DNA from: Lachnospiraceae bacterium KM106-2
GTDB taxonomy: Bacteria; Bacillota; Clostridia; Lachnospirales; Lachnospiraceae
DNA length: 64,000 bases
Assembly (NCBI GenBank): GCA_009731425.1
Contig: AP018794.1
Span: forward strand, 4,203,501 to 4,267,500
Reading direction: 5' to 3'
The position numbers and the translations under genes are program-made. Position 1 is the first letter of the stretch, and every line of letters begins with the position of its first letter. The notes under the pieces are model-generated. The model worked only from the letters and a program-made list of their open reading frames with translations. It was not told where the DNA came from and made no database searches. Below are positions 5,899-15,875 of this stretch, piece after piece.

Positions 5899-8800
5899 AT
5901 GGGGCGAGCAAAGGTTACAAATTTTCTACAAAAGACAAAAGTAGTTTTACTCACAGTATCTATGGTGGCAACTACAGTGTATACGCCATGGCTGGACAAT
6001 TATGCGAAAGCAGAAGTAAATGCTACGGTAGCAGATGGAACGCAAGAGAACGACAGCACAAAAGTTGAGAAAATTGATGACGGTTATCGAATGACCAATC
6101 AGTACTTTAAAGTTGAGACGGGCAAGTATGGACAGATTACTTCATTACAGATTGTGGGGGATTCCTATGGTACTAATTATGTGATGAACGCCAAGAATGC
6201 TTCACAGCAGGATACTAGTGGACATCAGTGGATGGGGGAGCTGATGTTCCAAAGTAAAGTTGGAAATGCTGCTGATTGGACGGAATCAATGACTAATGCA
6301 TCTGATTCGGCTAGAAAGGTAGAATTAAAAGATAAGAAGGTTATCGTTACCTATGAGAACGCAGAGGAAAAGAAGGGAATTAAAGATTTTAAACTTGTAG
6401 AAACATATTCCTTAGTAGGGGCTAAGTTACGCTGGGATATTAAAGTTGAGAATACGAATGATCAGGCATTAACCATTGGTGATTTTGGAGTGCCATTGGC
6501 TTTTAATGAATACTGGTCAGGCGGAGATGAGATCTATGAGACAAGGACTGTGGATCATAGTTTTGTCGGGAAAGACTCTTCTTATGTCTATGTGACTAGA
6601 CCAAGTGGTTTAGGCCCATTTCTCGTTATGACACCAGATACTTCAACTGGTGCCGGTTTTGAGTATCAGGACCATTGGAGAACAGAAGAGCGATCTGCAG
6701 ATGAGGCTGCATGGTGTCAGGATCAATCAGGCTGGGCAAATGGTCTGAATGTTTTCTATATTCATTCAGATGTGATCAAATCGACCAATCGAGGTTATTT
6801 AGATCATACATCCTTGAAGTTACAGCCGGGAGAGTCAAAGACTTATAGCTTCCAATTTTCAAAGGCTGATAGTGAGAAGAGTATGAAGAAGACTTTATAT
6901 GAAGAAGGACTCATTGATGCTGTAGCAGTACCAGGGATGACATTTTCAAAGAACATGCCTGCGAAGATGTATTTACATACGAAGGTTGCTAAGGATGACA
7001 TCGATATTTCTATTCAATGTCCACATGAAGCGAAAACGCATGAGGGACATAAGAAAACGACAGCGAACTACTTGGAGTGTAAGAAGACCGATGAGAATAC
7101 AAAAGCAACTTATGTAGCGACTAAGATGATCGATGATGAGCAGTATCATATCTATGATCTAAAGTTCGCTGATCTAGGACAGAACAACGTGATCATTAAA
7201 TATAATAAGAATAAGCAGACAGTGCTTCAGTTCTATATTATGGATTCAGTTTCCGATGCGTTAGAAAAACACTCAGAATTCATGGTTGATAAGACACAAT
7301 GGAATGAGAATGGTAAGCTCTATGACAAAGTATTTGATGATTGGATGATGGATACGAAGTCAAAAAGAGGAAGTTTTGATGGATACTGGGGTTGGGGCGA
7401 TGATTGGGGCCTTACCCATGGAGAGTACTTAGCGGAAAAGAATGTGTATCAGCCCGTTGCTAAGCAGATTAAAGCGGTAGATCAATATTTAGATGTGGCA
7501 ATATGGAATGGCCTAATGCAGGAACATCAAGAAGATTATAAAGTACATGACTTCTTGATGAGCGAACCAAATGATACACCAACGTATCGGGGATATGCTT
7601 ATCCTCATATCTATAATACTTATTTCTCTATGTATAAGATCGCAAGTAAATATCCTGATACGATCAGCTATAAAGAGAAAGCGAATACATACTTATTACG
7701 TGCTTATCATATTCTAAAAGCACTTTATAGTGATGGCGTGTCCTATAACTGGGAGACAGGCTTAATGGGAGAGCTAACGACTCCTGATATTATCTCAGCG
7801 TTAAAGAAGGAGGGGTACTATAAAGAGGCCAAAGAGGTAACAGATATTATGGCTAAGAAGTATGAGAAATTTAAAAATACAAAATACCCATATGGTTCCG
7901 AGTACTCCTATGACAATACGGGTGAAGAAGCAGTCTATACGTTGGCAAAAGTAAATCAGGATAGTGATTCTGAAAATGCAAAGCAGATGATGACTAAGAT
8001 CAATGCAAAGACGAGAGCGTGTCGTGGCTTACAGCCGATCTGGTATCATTATGCCAATCCAACGACAATCTGTGGAGAGAACTGGTGGAACTTCCAGTAC
8101 TCAGCATCTTTAGCAGGATATTGTATGGATGATTATTTAAGATTAGAAGATAACGGAATGGAGACAAGGGACCTGGAGTTAGCAGCAAGAACCAACTATG
8201 CCGCTAAACTTGCTAATCTGACTTGTATCAATTCTGGACAGATTGATTCTGATGAGGCTAATATCGGCGCGGTTGCGTGGACTTATCAGTCAGAGATGGG
8301 GAACTTAGGAGGACAAGGTACCGGAGGAGGTAACTTACATAATGGCTGGCGTCAAATGTCAGGCGAGGCAGATTTAGGTTTGTTTGGAGCTCTTCAGATC
8401 TTATCTTCAGACGTTTCTAATGATCCTGTATTTGGCTTATTTGGATATGGATGTAACGTAAAAGAAGAGAATGATCAGTATGTGGTAACTCCTTTGGATG
8501 GACTTTATACAAGATTGAATTGTATCGATGAAAAGATCTATATGGAGTTAGAACGTGATCAGTATACAAAGGCAATCGTAAGCAAAGATGGAACCTCTCT
8601 TCAGTTAGAGATGAAGAACTTAGAGCAGACAAAACATACGACTAACTTAGATTTGACCGGATTAAAGGAAGGCTCTTATGAAATTAAAGTAGATGGACAA
8701 GCAGAAGGCAGTTGTAAGGTAGAAAAGAATCAGACGGTTACGATCCCTATTTCATTAAGTGAGGCAAAGACGGCAAAGGTTGAGATCAAGCAAGGTGGAA

Positions 8801-11736
8801 GAACAGAGAATCAGGCACCTGTGGTAGAAGCAGGAGAAGATAAAAAGATATCATTATCCGATACAGCAAGAGTGGAAGGAACAGTTTCGGATGATGGATA
8901 TCCAGATGGAACATTAACTTATAAGTGGACTGTAGAGAAAAATAGTTCAGATGGAAAGGTCACATTTTCCGATGCAGAGCAGCCAATTTCAGAGGTTACC
9001 TTTGAAAAGGCAGGTTCTTATGAATTAAAATTAACGGTTAGTGATGGAGATAAGACAGCATCCGATACGGTAACATACGAAGTGAGTGAGGATAAAGAGT
9101 TACCAAAAGTAGTAGCAAAGTATGATTTTAATAAAGAGAACGTGGCAGACCATACGATCAAGGATATCGGAGGTGCCGGAAATGATGCTACTTATTCCTA
9201 CAATCCTCTTCCAACATTTTCAGAAGGAAAAGAAGGAAATGGAATCGAGATGAAAGGCGGATTCTCTGGTTATGTCAAGTTGCCGACAGCTTTAACAAAA
9301 CGAGTAGAACAAGCTACGATTTCCATGGACGTGAAGTTAAGTGATGCACAGGAAAATGACACTCGTTTGTTTGAATTTGGAGATATGGATGATCATTATT
9401 TTTATGTATCATTCTGTAATGGAAATGAGTTAAAAGTAACAGCAACGGATTTAGATACCGGCAAAGCTCAAAGCGTATTAAGCGGAGTTTCGCTAGTACC
9501 TGGATATTGGAAGAACATTGCCGTTACACTGAAGGAAAATGCAATCATCCTTGCTGTAGATGGCATAAAGAAGGCCGAACTAAAAGAGAGTAACTTTAAG
9601 TTATCAGGCTTAGGTGAGGTACAGCGAAATTATATTGGAAGATCACAAAATGATAAGACAGCCTTCTTAAAGGGAACAGTAGATAATTTCGAGATGAGAT
9701 CTTATGCAATGTCAGCAGATGAGTTAAAAGAGACATATGGTACATCGGAAGAAAGAAAGATGGTATCCAGTAAGACGGCATCCTGTGTTACCACAGTTGG
9801 GACAGAACCAATATTACCAGCACAGGTTGAAGTACTTTATTCGGATGGTGTCTATGAAAAGACTGATGTTGAGTGGGAGCAGGTAGATAAGGATTCTTAT
9901 AGTAAAGCCGGAGTATTTCATGTGAAAGGAAAGATTGCCGGGGGTACGATCACCGCTGATGCTAAGGTAACGGTAGTAGCAGGTTCCGAGAAGAATTTAT
10001 CTTCTTTAGCAACGCCAACAGCAATTATTGATACTCCAAATGATCTAGGTGGAGTTGCAGGATTGAACGATGGATATGATCCAAGTTCTTCACGAGATAA
10101 AGAACATGGTGTATGGCATAACTGGCAGGGAGATAAGACGGGACCAGCCTGGGTTCAATATACTTGGGAAGATAAGGTCGTACTAACTAGTATGGATGCT
10201 TATTATTTCACAGATGGAAACTTTGCACCTGCTACAGTAAGTGTTGAGTACAAGGATGAGGAAGGCAATTGGATCTCTGTTTCTAATCCAAAAGGTTTGG
10301 GTGTTGCATTAGATCAATATAATCATACGACATTTAATCCGGTAGAAACGACAGCAATTCGAATGATCATGACACCTGCCAAAGAAGGAATCGGTGTTAT
10401 TGAGTGGAAGGTATTTGGCTACTCGGATGCAACGATATTGAATAAAGAGCCATTAAAACAGATGATCAAACAGGCATCTGGTATTCAAGAAGAATTTATC
10501 ATGAGTGGTTATGATTCCTTAGAAGCAGCGTTAAAAGAAGCAAAAGAATTGTTAGATAATAAAACGCTGACGCAAGAACAATTAGATAAGGAAACGAAGA
10601 AATTAGCAGATGCTATCGGTGACTTAGTTGTAATTGATAATAATATCGCGTTAACGGCAGCGGTAAGTACCAGCTATGTTTCATCATGGGAGACTCTTGG
10701 AGCAGTGAATGATAATCTGGTTTCTAAGAATTCTCTTGCAGATGGTGTGAAGAGATATGGTACCTGGGGAAATGAGTCTGCTTATGAGACAGTAACCTAT
10801 TCTTGGCCGGTTGATATGACCATTGATTCTTCAGATCTTTATATCTGGTGCGACAATGGTGGAATCTTAGTTCCTGATTCCTATACGTATCAGTACTTGA
10901 ATGAGGAAGGAAAATGGACAGAGATAAAGGATGCCAAGGGGTTAGAAACTAAGCTGGATCAATTTAATACGACGACGTTTCCAACTAAGATCAAGACAAA
11001 AGAATTACGCATAAAGTTAAATAAAGTAGCAAAAGACAGTAATGGAGTGGGATTGATCGAATGGAAAGCAATCGGAAAGAGATATGTAGAGGATAAGCCA
11101 ACTCCATCGCCGGAGGATAGCAAAGAGCCAGAGGTTACACCAACAATAACGCCAACGGTGGTACCAACCGTACCAGCAGCAACGCAAACTCCAGCACCAG
11201 AGCAAAGCAAGGTTCCAGTAGTAACACCAGTACCTTCTAAATCACCTCAAGAAAGTCCTACGCCAACTTTACCAGTCAAATCGAATCGATCAAAATTACC
11301 GAAAAAGGGAAAAGTTTATAAGGTTCAGGCTTACCGGTACCAAATCACTAAGTCAGATAGTAAAAAGGGAACCGTGACTCTTCTGGGGACTACAAATAAA
11401 AAAGCAACGATAATAAAGGTAGCAGATCAAGTGAAGATTAAGGGATATCGCTTTAAGGTAACAGCAATCAGTAAAAATGCATTCCGTAAGAATCACAAGA
11501 TTAAATCAATCATCATCGGAAAGAATGTCACTTCAATTGGAGCGCAGGCATTCTATCAATGCAATAGGGTCTCAAAAATTACGATAAATACGAGAGTACT
11601 TCGAAAAGTAGGAAGCCAGGCATTTGATAAGATAGGGAAGAAAGCAAAGATAAAGGTACCAAAAGCGAAGTATAATGCTTATCGTAAATTATTGAAAAAA
11701 TACCTGAAGAAATATCAGATTAAGAAAATGAAATAA
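5899..11736 (+). CDS. Giant secreted multidomain glycan-active protein
   Basis: A 1,945-residue surface protein. In order: signal peptide (cleavage probably after YAKA, near residue 38); a large N-terminal region (about 45-960) resembling the uncharacterised DUF5695 family, rich in Trp and Asp with helical repeats typical of carbohydrate-active folds; PKD-like (970-1065); LamG-like (1070-1280); Ig-like (1290-1365); two discoidin-like carbohydrate-binding modules (1366-1510 and 1581-1728) around a FIVAR-like helical segment; a Pro/Thr linker (1733-1797); and a very basic C-terminal leucine-rich-repeat segment of BspA type, perhaps for wall attachment. ATG follows GGAGG. The LacI-type gene upstream and operator pair suggest sugar induction. 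Substrate and catalysis are unknown. Confidence 0.85.
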   Translation: MGRAKVTNFLQKTKVVLLTVSMVATTVYTPWLDNYAKAEVNATVADGTQENDSTKVEKIDDGYRMTNQYFKVETGKYGQITSLQIVGDSYGTNYVMNAKNASQQDTSGHQWMGELMFQSKVGNAADWTESMTNASDSARKVELKDKKVIVTYENAEEKKGIKDFKLVETYSLVGAKLRWDIKVENTNDQALTIGDFGVPLAFNEYWSGGDEIYETRTVDHSFVGKDSSYVYVTRPSGLGPFLVMTPDTSTGAGFEYQDHWRTEERSADEAAWCQDQSGWANGLNVFYIHSDVIKSTNRGYLDHTSLKLQPGESKTYSFQFSKADSEKSMKKTLYEEGLIDAVAVPGMTFSKNMPAKMYLHTKVAKDDIDISIQCPHEAKTHEGHKKTTANYLECKKTDENTKATYVATKMIDDEQYHIYDLKFADLGQNNVIIKYNKNKQTVLQFYIMDSVSDALEKHSEFMVDKTQWNENGKLYDKVFDDWMMDTKSKRGSFDGYWGWGDDWGLTHGEYLAEKNVYQPVAKQIKAVDQYLDVAIWNGLMQEHQEDYKVHDFLMSEPNDTPTYRGYAYPHIYNTYFSMYKIASKYPDTISYKEKANTYLLRAYHILKALYSDGVSYNWETGLMGELTTPDIISALKKEGYYKEAKEVTDIMAKKYEKFKNTKYPYGSEYSYDNTGEEAVYTLAKVNQDSDSENAKQMMTKINAKTRACRGLQPIWYHYANPTTICGENWWNFQYSASLAGYCMDDYLRLEDNGMETRDLELAARTNYAAKLANLTCINSGQIDSDEANIGAVAWTYQSEMGNLGGQGTGGGNLHNGWRQMSGEADLGLFGALQILSSDVSNDPVFGLFGYGCNVKEENDQYVVTPLDGLYTRLNCIDEKIYMELERDQYTKAIVSKDGTSLQLEMKNLEQTKHTTNLDLTGLKEGSYEIKVDGQAEGSCKVEKNQTVTIPISLSEAKTAKVEIKQGGRTENQAPVVEAGEDKKISLSDTARVEGTVSDDGYPDGTLTYKWTVEKNSSDGKVTFSDAEQPISEVTFEKAGSYELKLTVSDGDKTASDTVTYEVSEDKELPKVVAKYDFNKENVADHTIKDIGGAGNDATYSYNPLPTFSEGKEGNGIEMKGGFSGYVKLPTALTKRVEQATISMDVKLSDAQENDTRLFEFGDMDDHYFYVSFCNGNELKVTATDLDTGKAQSVLSGVSLVPGYWKNIAVTLKENAIILAVDGIKKAELKESNFKLSGLGEVQRNYIGRSQNDKTAFLKGTVDNFEMRSYAMSADELKETYGTSEERKMVSSKTASCVTTVGTEPILPAQVEVLYSDGVYEKTDVEWEQVDKDSYSKAGVFHVKGKIAGGTITADAKVTVVAGSEKNLSSLATPTAIIDTPNDLGGVAGLNDGYDPSSSRDKEHGVWHNWQGDKTGPAWVQYTWEDKVVLTSMDAYYFTDGNFAPATVSVEYKDEEGNWISVSNPKGLGVALDQYNHTTFNPVETTAIRMIMTPAKEGIGVIEWKVFGYSDATILNKEPLKQMIKQASGIQEEFIMSGYDSLEAALKEAKELLDNKTLTQEQLDKETKKLADAIGDLVVIDNNIALTAAVSTSYVSSWETLGAVNDNLVSKNSLADGVKRYGTWGNESAYETVTYSWPVDMTIDSSDLYIWCDNGGILVPDSYTYQYLNEEGKWTEIKDAKGLETKLDQFNTTTFPTKIKTKELRIKLNKVAKDSNGVGLIEWKAIGKRYVEDKPTPSPEDSKEPEVTPTITPTVVPTVPAATQTPAPEQSKVPVVTPVPSKSPQESPTPTLPVKSNRSKLPKKGKVYKVQAYRYQITKSDSKKGTVTLLGTTNKKATIIKVADQVKIKGYRFKVTAISKNAFRKNHKIKSIIIGKNVTSIGAQAFYQCNRVSKITINTRVLRKVGSQAFDKIGKKAKIKVPKAKYNAYRKLLKKYLKKYQIKKMK

Positions 11737-11742
11737 GGATAC

Positions 11743-11787
11743 AAGAAAGTGGTCTGCTTAAGAAGAAAGCAGTCCACTTTCTTTTTT
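11743..11787 (+). terminator. Intrinsic terminator
   Basis: AAGAAAGTGGTCTGCTT pairs with AAAGCAGTCCACTTTCTT (one G-U-type irregularity), followed by TTTTTT. It ends the giant secreted protein transcript. Confidence 0.9.
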
Positions 11788-11949
11788 GGGGACAGGAATA
11801 ATTTAAATTGCACTTGTTAAGAATAACAGAATGCTTACAAACAATTTTTACCATTTCCACAAAAATGGGTAATATTCCATAATGAAATGTATGAAATATG
11901 AATAAATTTGAAAAAATAGTAAAAAAGTATTTCTAAAATATGGAAATGG

Positions 11950-11958
11950 TGTTATAAT
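11950..11958 (+). promoter_or_regulatory. Extended -10 promoter of ppdK
   Basis: TGTTATAAT matches the extended -10 consensus, and the -35 is weak. The region 11788-12063 otherwise holds no gene. The roughly 100-nt leader contains a small hairpin near 11999-12024 (AATCAGTTTC with GAAAGCTGGTT). Confidence 0.6.
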
Positions 11959-12063
11959 ATGTATGCATTTGGCAATAAAAGTAAATTATTAGGTAATATC
12001 AATCAGTTTCATGAAAGCTGGTTGTTACAAATACACTAAATGATTTAGGAGGTAAATTTTACG

Positions 12064-14685
12064 ATGGCAAAATGGGTTTATAAGTTCAAAGAAGGAAATG
12101 CCGATATGAGAAACCTTCTTGGCGGCAAAGGTGCTAACCTCGCTGAGATGACATGCTTAGGATTACCAATCCCACAGGGATTTACGGTTACAACAGAAGC
12201 ATGTACTGAGTATTACAATAACGGCAAAGAAATCAGCGAAGAGATTCAAGAACAGATCTTTCAAAATTTGAAAGATTTAGAGGAGATCCAAAACAAGAAA
12301 TTTGGTGATGAGGAAGATCCTTTATTAGTTTCCGTTCGTTCTGGTGCGAGAGCTTCAATGCCTGGTATGATGGATACAATCTTAAACTTAGGTTTAAATG
12401 ATGTTTCTGTTGAGGGATTTGCTAAAAAGACTGGAAATCCAAGATTCGCTTACGATTCCTACCGCAGATTTATTCAAATGTTCTCTGATGTTGTTATGGA
12501 GATGAGCAAGACTTTCTTCGAGGGAATTCTTGATGAAGTTAAAGCTTCTAAAGGTGTTAAATATGATACTGAGTTAACAGCTGATGACTTAAAAGAAGTT
12601 ATCGTTCGTTACAAAGCAATTTATAAAGAAAAAATGGGACAGGATTTCCCACAAGATCCTAAGGTTCAATTAATGGAAGCTGTAAAAGCAGTATTCCGTT
12701 CTTGGGATAACCCACGTGCTATCTACTACCGCAGAATGAACGATATTCCTGGTAACTGGGGTACTGCAGTAAACGTTCAATGCATGGTATTTGGTAATAT
12801 GGGTAATACATCAGGCACAGGTGTTGCATTTACACGTAACCCATCTACTGGTGAAGCTAAGATTTACGGTGAGTATCTGATCAATGCACAAGGTGAAGAT
12901 GTTGTTGCTGGTATCCGTACTCCACAACCTATCACGAAATTAGCCGAAGATCTTCCAGAATGCTATACAGAATTCATGAAGATCGCTAAAACTCTTGAAG
13001 ATCATTATAGAGATATGCAAGATATGGAATTCACTATTCAGGAAGGACATTTATACTTCTTACAAACTCGTAATGGCAAGAGAACTGCTCCAGCAGCTCT
13101 TCAAATCGCTTGCGATCTTGTTGATGAAGGAAAGATCACTCCTGAGGAAGCAATTACTCGTATCGAAGCAAAATCATTAGATCAATTATTACATCCAGGA
13201 TTTGATGCTGCAGCATTAAAAGCTGCTACTCCAGCTGGCAGAGGTCTTCCAGCATCTCCAGGTGCTGCTGCAGGTAAAGTTTATTTCACAGCAGAAGATG
13301 CTAAGAATCATCATGAAGCAGGTGAAAGAGTTATCTTAGTTCGTCTTGAGACTTCTCCAGAAGATATCGAAGGTATGCATGCATCTCAAGGTATCTTAAC
13401 TGTTCGTGGCGGTATGACTTCTCATGCAGCAGTTGTTGCACGTGGTATGGGTACTGCTTGTGTATCTGGATGTGGAGATATTAAGATCAACGAAGAAGAA
13501 GGTTACTTCGAAATCGATGGTAAGACAGTAAAAGAGGGAGATTACATCTCATTAGATGGTTCTACAGGAAATATCTATCTTGAAGATATCCCAACTGTAG
13601 AAGCTTCTATCAGTGGTAATTTCGAACGTATTATGAAATGGGCTGATGAATTCAGAACATTACAAGTTAGAACAAATGCAGATACTCCAGCAGATGCTAA
13701 AAATGCTGTTAAGTTTGGTGCACAAGGTATTGGTCTTTGCCGTACTGAGCATATGTTCTTCGATGCAGAAAGAATTCCTAAGATCCGTAAGATGATCCTT
13801 TCTAAGACAGTTGAAGCAAGAGAAGAAGCTTTAAATGAATTAATTCCTTTCCAGAAAGGTGATTTCAAAGCATTATATGAAGTTATGGAAGGAAGACCAG
13901 TTACCATTCGTTTCTTAGATCCACCTCTTCATGAATTCGTTCCTACTGAAGAAGATGATATTATTGCATTAGCAAAAGATATGAACTTAACGGTAGATGA
14001 AGTAAAAGCAACTTGTAATGCACTTCATGAATTCAATCCTATGATGGGACACAGAGGATGCCGTCTTGCAGTTACTTATCCAGAGATTGCAAGAATGCAG
14101 ACAAGAGCCGTAATGGAAGCTGCTATTGAAGTAAAAGCAGAGAAAGGTTTCAATGTAGTTCCTGAAATTATGATCCCATTAGTCGGTGAGAAGAAAGAAT
14201 TAAAATTTGTAAAAGATGTTGTTGTTGAGACAGCTGAATTAGTTAAGAAAGAAAAAGGTTCTGACATCGAGTATCATATCGGTACAATGATCGAGATCCC
14301 TCGTGCAGCATTAATGGCTGATGAGATTGCTGAAGAAGCTGAGTTCTTCTCATTTGGTACAAATGACTTAACTCAGATGACATTTGGTTTCTCTCGTGAT
14401 GATGCTGGTAAATTCTTAGATTCTTATTACACAAATAAGATCTATGAATCAGATCCATTCGCAAGATTAGATCAAAAAGGTGTTGGCCAATTAGTGAAAC
14501 TTGCTGCTGAGAAAGGTAAAGCTACAAGATCTAACATTAAGTTAGGTATCTGTGGTGAGCATGGTGGAGATCCATCTACAATCGACTTCTGTCACAGAGT
14601 TGGTTTAACTTATGTATCTTGTTCTCCATTCCGTGTACCAATCGCAAGATTAGCCGCAGCGCAAGCCGCAATTGCAAACAAATAA
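12064..14685 (+). CDS. ppdK: Pyruvate, phosphate dikinase
   Basis: Interconverts pyruvate, ATP and phosphate with phosphoenolpyruvate, AMP and pyrophosphate, a glycolytic step common in Clostridia. At 873 residues it has the family's full length. It contains an N-terminal nucleotide-binding domain (GGKGANLAEM), the swivelling phosphohistidine domain with GGMTSHAAVVARGMG (His454), and the C-terminal PEP/pyruvate barrel ending with GICGEHGGDP and SCSPFRVPIARLAAAQA. AGGAGG precedes the ATG. It stands alone, with its own promoter and terminator. Codon use is strongly biased, as in glyQS, indicating high expression. Confidence 0.98.
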   Translation: MAKWVYKFKEGNADMRNLLGGKGANLAEMTCLGLPIPQGFTVTTEACTEYYNNGKEISEEIQEQIFQNLKDLEEIQNKKFGDEEDPLLVSVRSGARASMPGMMDTILNLGLNDVSVEGFAKKTGNPRFAYDSYRRFIQMFSDVVMEMSKTFFEGILDEVKASKGVKYDTELTADDLKEVIVRYKAIYKEKMGQDFPQDPKVQLMEAVKAVFRSWDNPRAIYYRRMNDIPGNWGTAVNVQCMVFGNMGNTSGTGVAFTRNPSTGEAKIYGEYLINAQGEDVVAGIRTPQPITKLAEDLPECYTEFMKIAKTLEDHYRDMQDMEFTIQEGHLYFLQTRNGKRTAPAALQIACDLVDEGKITPEEAITRIEAKSLDQLLHPGFDAAALKAATPAGRGLPASPGAAAGKVYFTAEDAKNHHEAGERVILVRLETSPEDIEGMHASQGILTVRGGMTSHAAVVARGMGTACVSGCGDIKINEEEGYFEIDGKTVKEGDYISLDGSTGNIYLEDIPTVEASISGNFERIMKWADEFRTLQVRTNADTPADAKNAVKFGAQGIGLCRTEHMFFDAERIPKIRKMILSKTVEAREEALNELIPFQKGDFKALYEVMEGRPVTIRFLDPPLHEFVPTEEDDIIALAKDMNLTVDEVKATCNALHEFNPMMGHRGCRLAVTYPEIARMQTRAVMEAAIEVKAEKGFNVVPEIMIPLVGEKKELKFVKDVVVETAELVKKEKGSDIEYHIGTMIEIPRAALMADEIAEEAEFFSFGTNDLTQMTFGFSRDDAGKFLDSYYTNKIYESDPFARLDQKGVGQLVKLAAEKGKATRSNIKLGICGEHGGDPSTIDFCHRVGLTYVSCSPFRVPIARLAAAQAAIANK

Positions 14686-14707
14686 AGTAGACTTCATAAT
14701 CAGTAAA

Positions 14708-14746
14708 GATAGGCACCGTTTCATATTTGTATGAGACGGTGCCTAT
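14708..14746 (+). terminator. Intrinsic terminator after ppdK
   Basis: AGGCACCGTTTCATA (14711-14725) and TATGAGACGGTGCCT (14730-14744) form a 15-bp stem with one G-U pair. The following T-run is short and interrupted (ATTTAC). Confidence 0.8.
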
Positions 14747-14749
14747 TTA

Positions 14750-15136
14750 CTTTCTACTCTTCAGCAGAAAGTAATAAAGACATTTGATATACTGATACAG
14801 AAAAGTAACTTATCCAAGATCTCGAAGAAGGAAAAGAAAAAATGATGGATATTCTTGAAATTATGTTATCATCATTTTATCGACAAGACTAGGAAGAATA
14901 AATATCTGATTGAAATTGAAGAGTGGGATCAACTGAAAAAGATGCCAGATTAAAAGCCTTCTGATGAACTTTTGTACATTTAAGAGATAATTGTTGATAT
15001 AATAAACATTTATGTAACTTGAATAGTATAAATTAAGCCATAATATGAGCTGATTTTCTTGACTTGAATGATGATAATTTAGATCAATAGGATAGAAAAA
15101 TATCAGTTGCTATTTACACAAGGAAGATAAAATGTG
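14750..15136. other. Intergenic region with decayed coding fragments
   Basis: No intact gene. Short readable pieces remain, for example a frame ending in KNKYLIEIEEWDQLKKMPD before a stop near 14951, and one with EEGKEKMMDILEIML near 14850. These look like remnants of old genes, but I cannot assign them. Confidence 0.4.
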
Positions 15137-15481
15137 ATGAGAAAAACTGTGAAGATACAGGTACATGAATTTCTGCAATTGATTGGTAAATTACATGATG
15201 AATTCAAAATAGCCATACAAAGTGGAAATATTGTAGCAGCAATGGAAATTTTGGTGAATTGTCAGGATCAAGCGATTCAGATTGGAACGTTGATTGAAAG
15301 CTCATAAGGCGAAGGTTTTGTGACCGTTGGTATGCTAGAAGAATACTGTGAGTTGGTCTATCTATTTCTTCCATACAATGCATCGATGTGGGAGTCGTTG
15401 GAGAGTATTTGGAAGGCAGCACGTGATGATCCAAATTATGATGTCTATGTAATTCAAATTCCTTTATTTGTTCTGCCATGA
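15137..15481 (+). pseudogene. Remnant of a cell-wall polysaccharide (glycerophosphotransferase-like) gene
   Basis: Reading from the ATG at 15137 gives MRKTVKIQVHEFLQLIGKLH and onward to an in-frame TAA at 15305-15307. The same frame then continues sensibly (EGFVTVGMLEEYCELVYLFL, MWESLESIWKAARDDPNYDV) until a TGA at 15479. Such text resembles the N-terminal part of CDP-glycerol glycerophosphotransferase-type proteins of Lachnospiraceae, as I recall them. The homologous text ends abruptly at YVIQIPLFVLP. I read it as a dead fragment with a stop mutation and a lost 3' part. Confidence 0.6.
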
Positions 15482-15798
15482 ATGAAAAAGGTGTGGTGTT
15501 GTATGGTGCTGGTAGGCAGGGCCTTATTGCGCTTGAAATATTAGAGAGAGAAAAGTTTCATATAAATGCAATTGCTGATCGAGAGGCCGGAAAGGAATGT
15601 GGAACTTTTCAGGCAATTTCACTGGAAGAATTATGTGCAACAGGAAATCAGGAAGTATGTATTATGACACCGGGGGTAGAATTATCAGAAGTAAAAAAGA
15701 GATTAGAGAAATCTTTTAAAATGGTATTGGACTATTCGATCATCACTTGGATGTTATATTATATTCCGGGGGAAAGAGAGGATAGAGAGTATTTCTGA
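15478..15798 (+). CDS. Small Rossmann-like protein, probably a gene remnant
   Basis: A 106-residue frame starting MNEKGVVLYGAGRQGLIALE, which looks like the nucleotide-binding start of a Rossmann domain found in polysaccharide-biosynthesis proteins. There is no ribosome site, and the ATG overlaps the end of the upstream pseudogene. After its stop, the reading continues in another frame (DVDLNEDHQLGFLTKEYIEE, to the TAG at 15857), which suggests a one-base frameshift near 15796. It is probably part of the same decayed polysaccharide locus. Expression is doubtful. Confidence 0.45.
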   Translation: MNEKGVVLYGAGRQGLIALEILEREKFHINAIADREAGKECGTFQAISLEELCATGNQEVCIMTPGVELSEVKKRLEKSFKMVLDYSIITWMLYYIPGEREDREYF

Positions 15799-15875
15799 TG
15801 TTGATCTAAATGAAGATCATCAGTTAGGTTTCTTAACTAAAGAGTACATAGAGGAGTAGAAAGGAGAAGTGATTG

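Noticed and set aside
13575..13907. 110-codon reverse-strand frame inside ppdK
   Set aside because: It is a shadow of the strongly codon-biased ppdK gene, with no ribosome site or recognisable domain.
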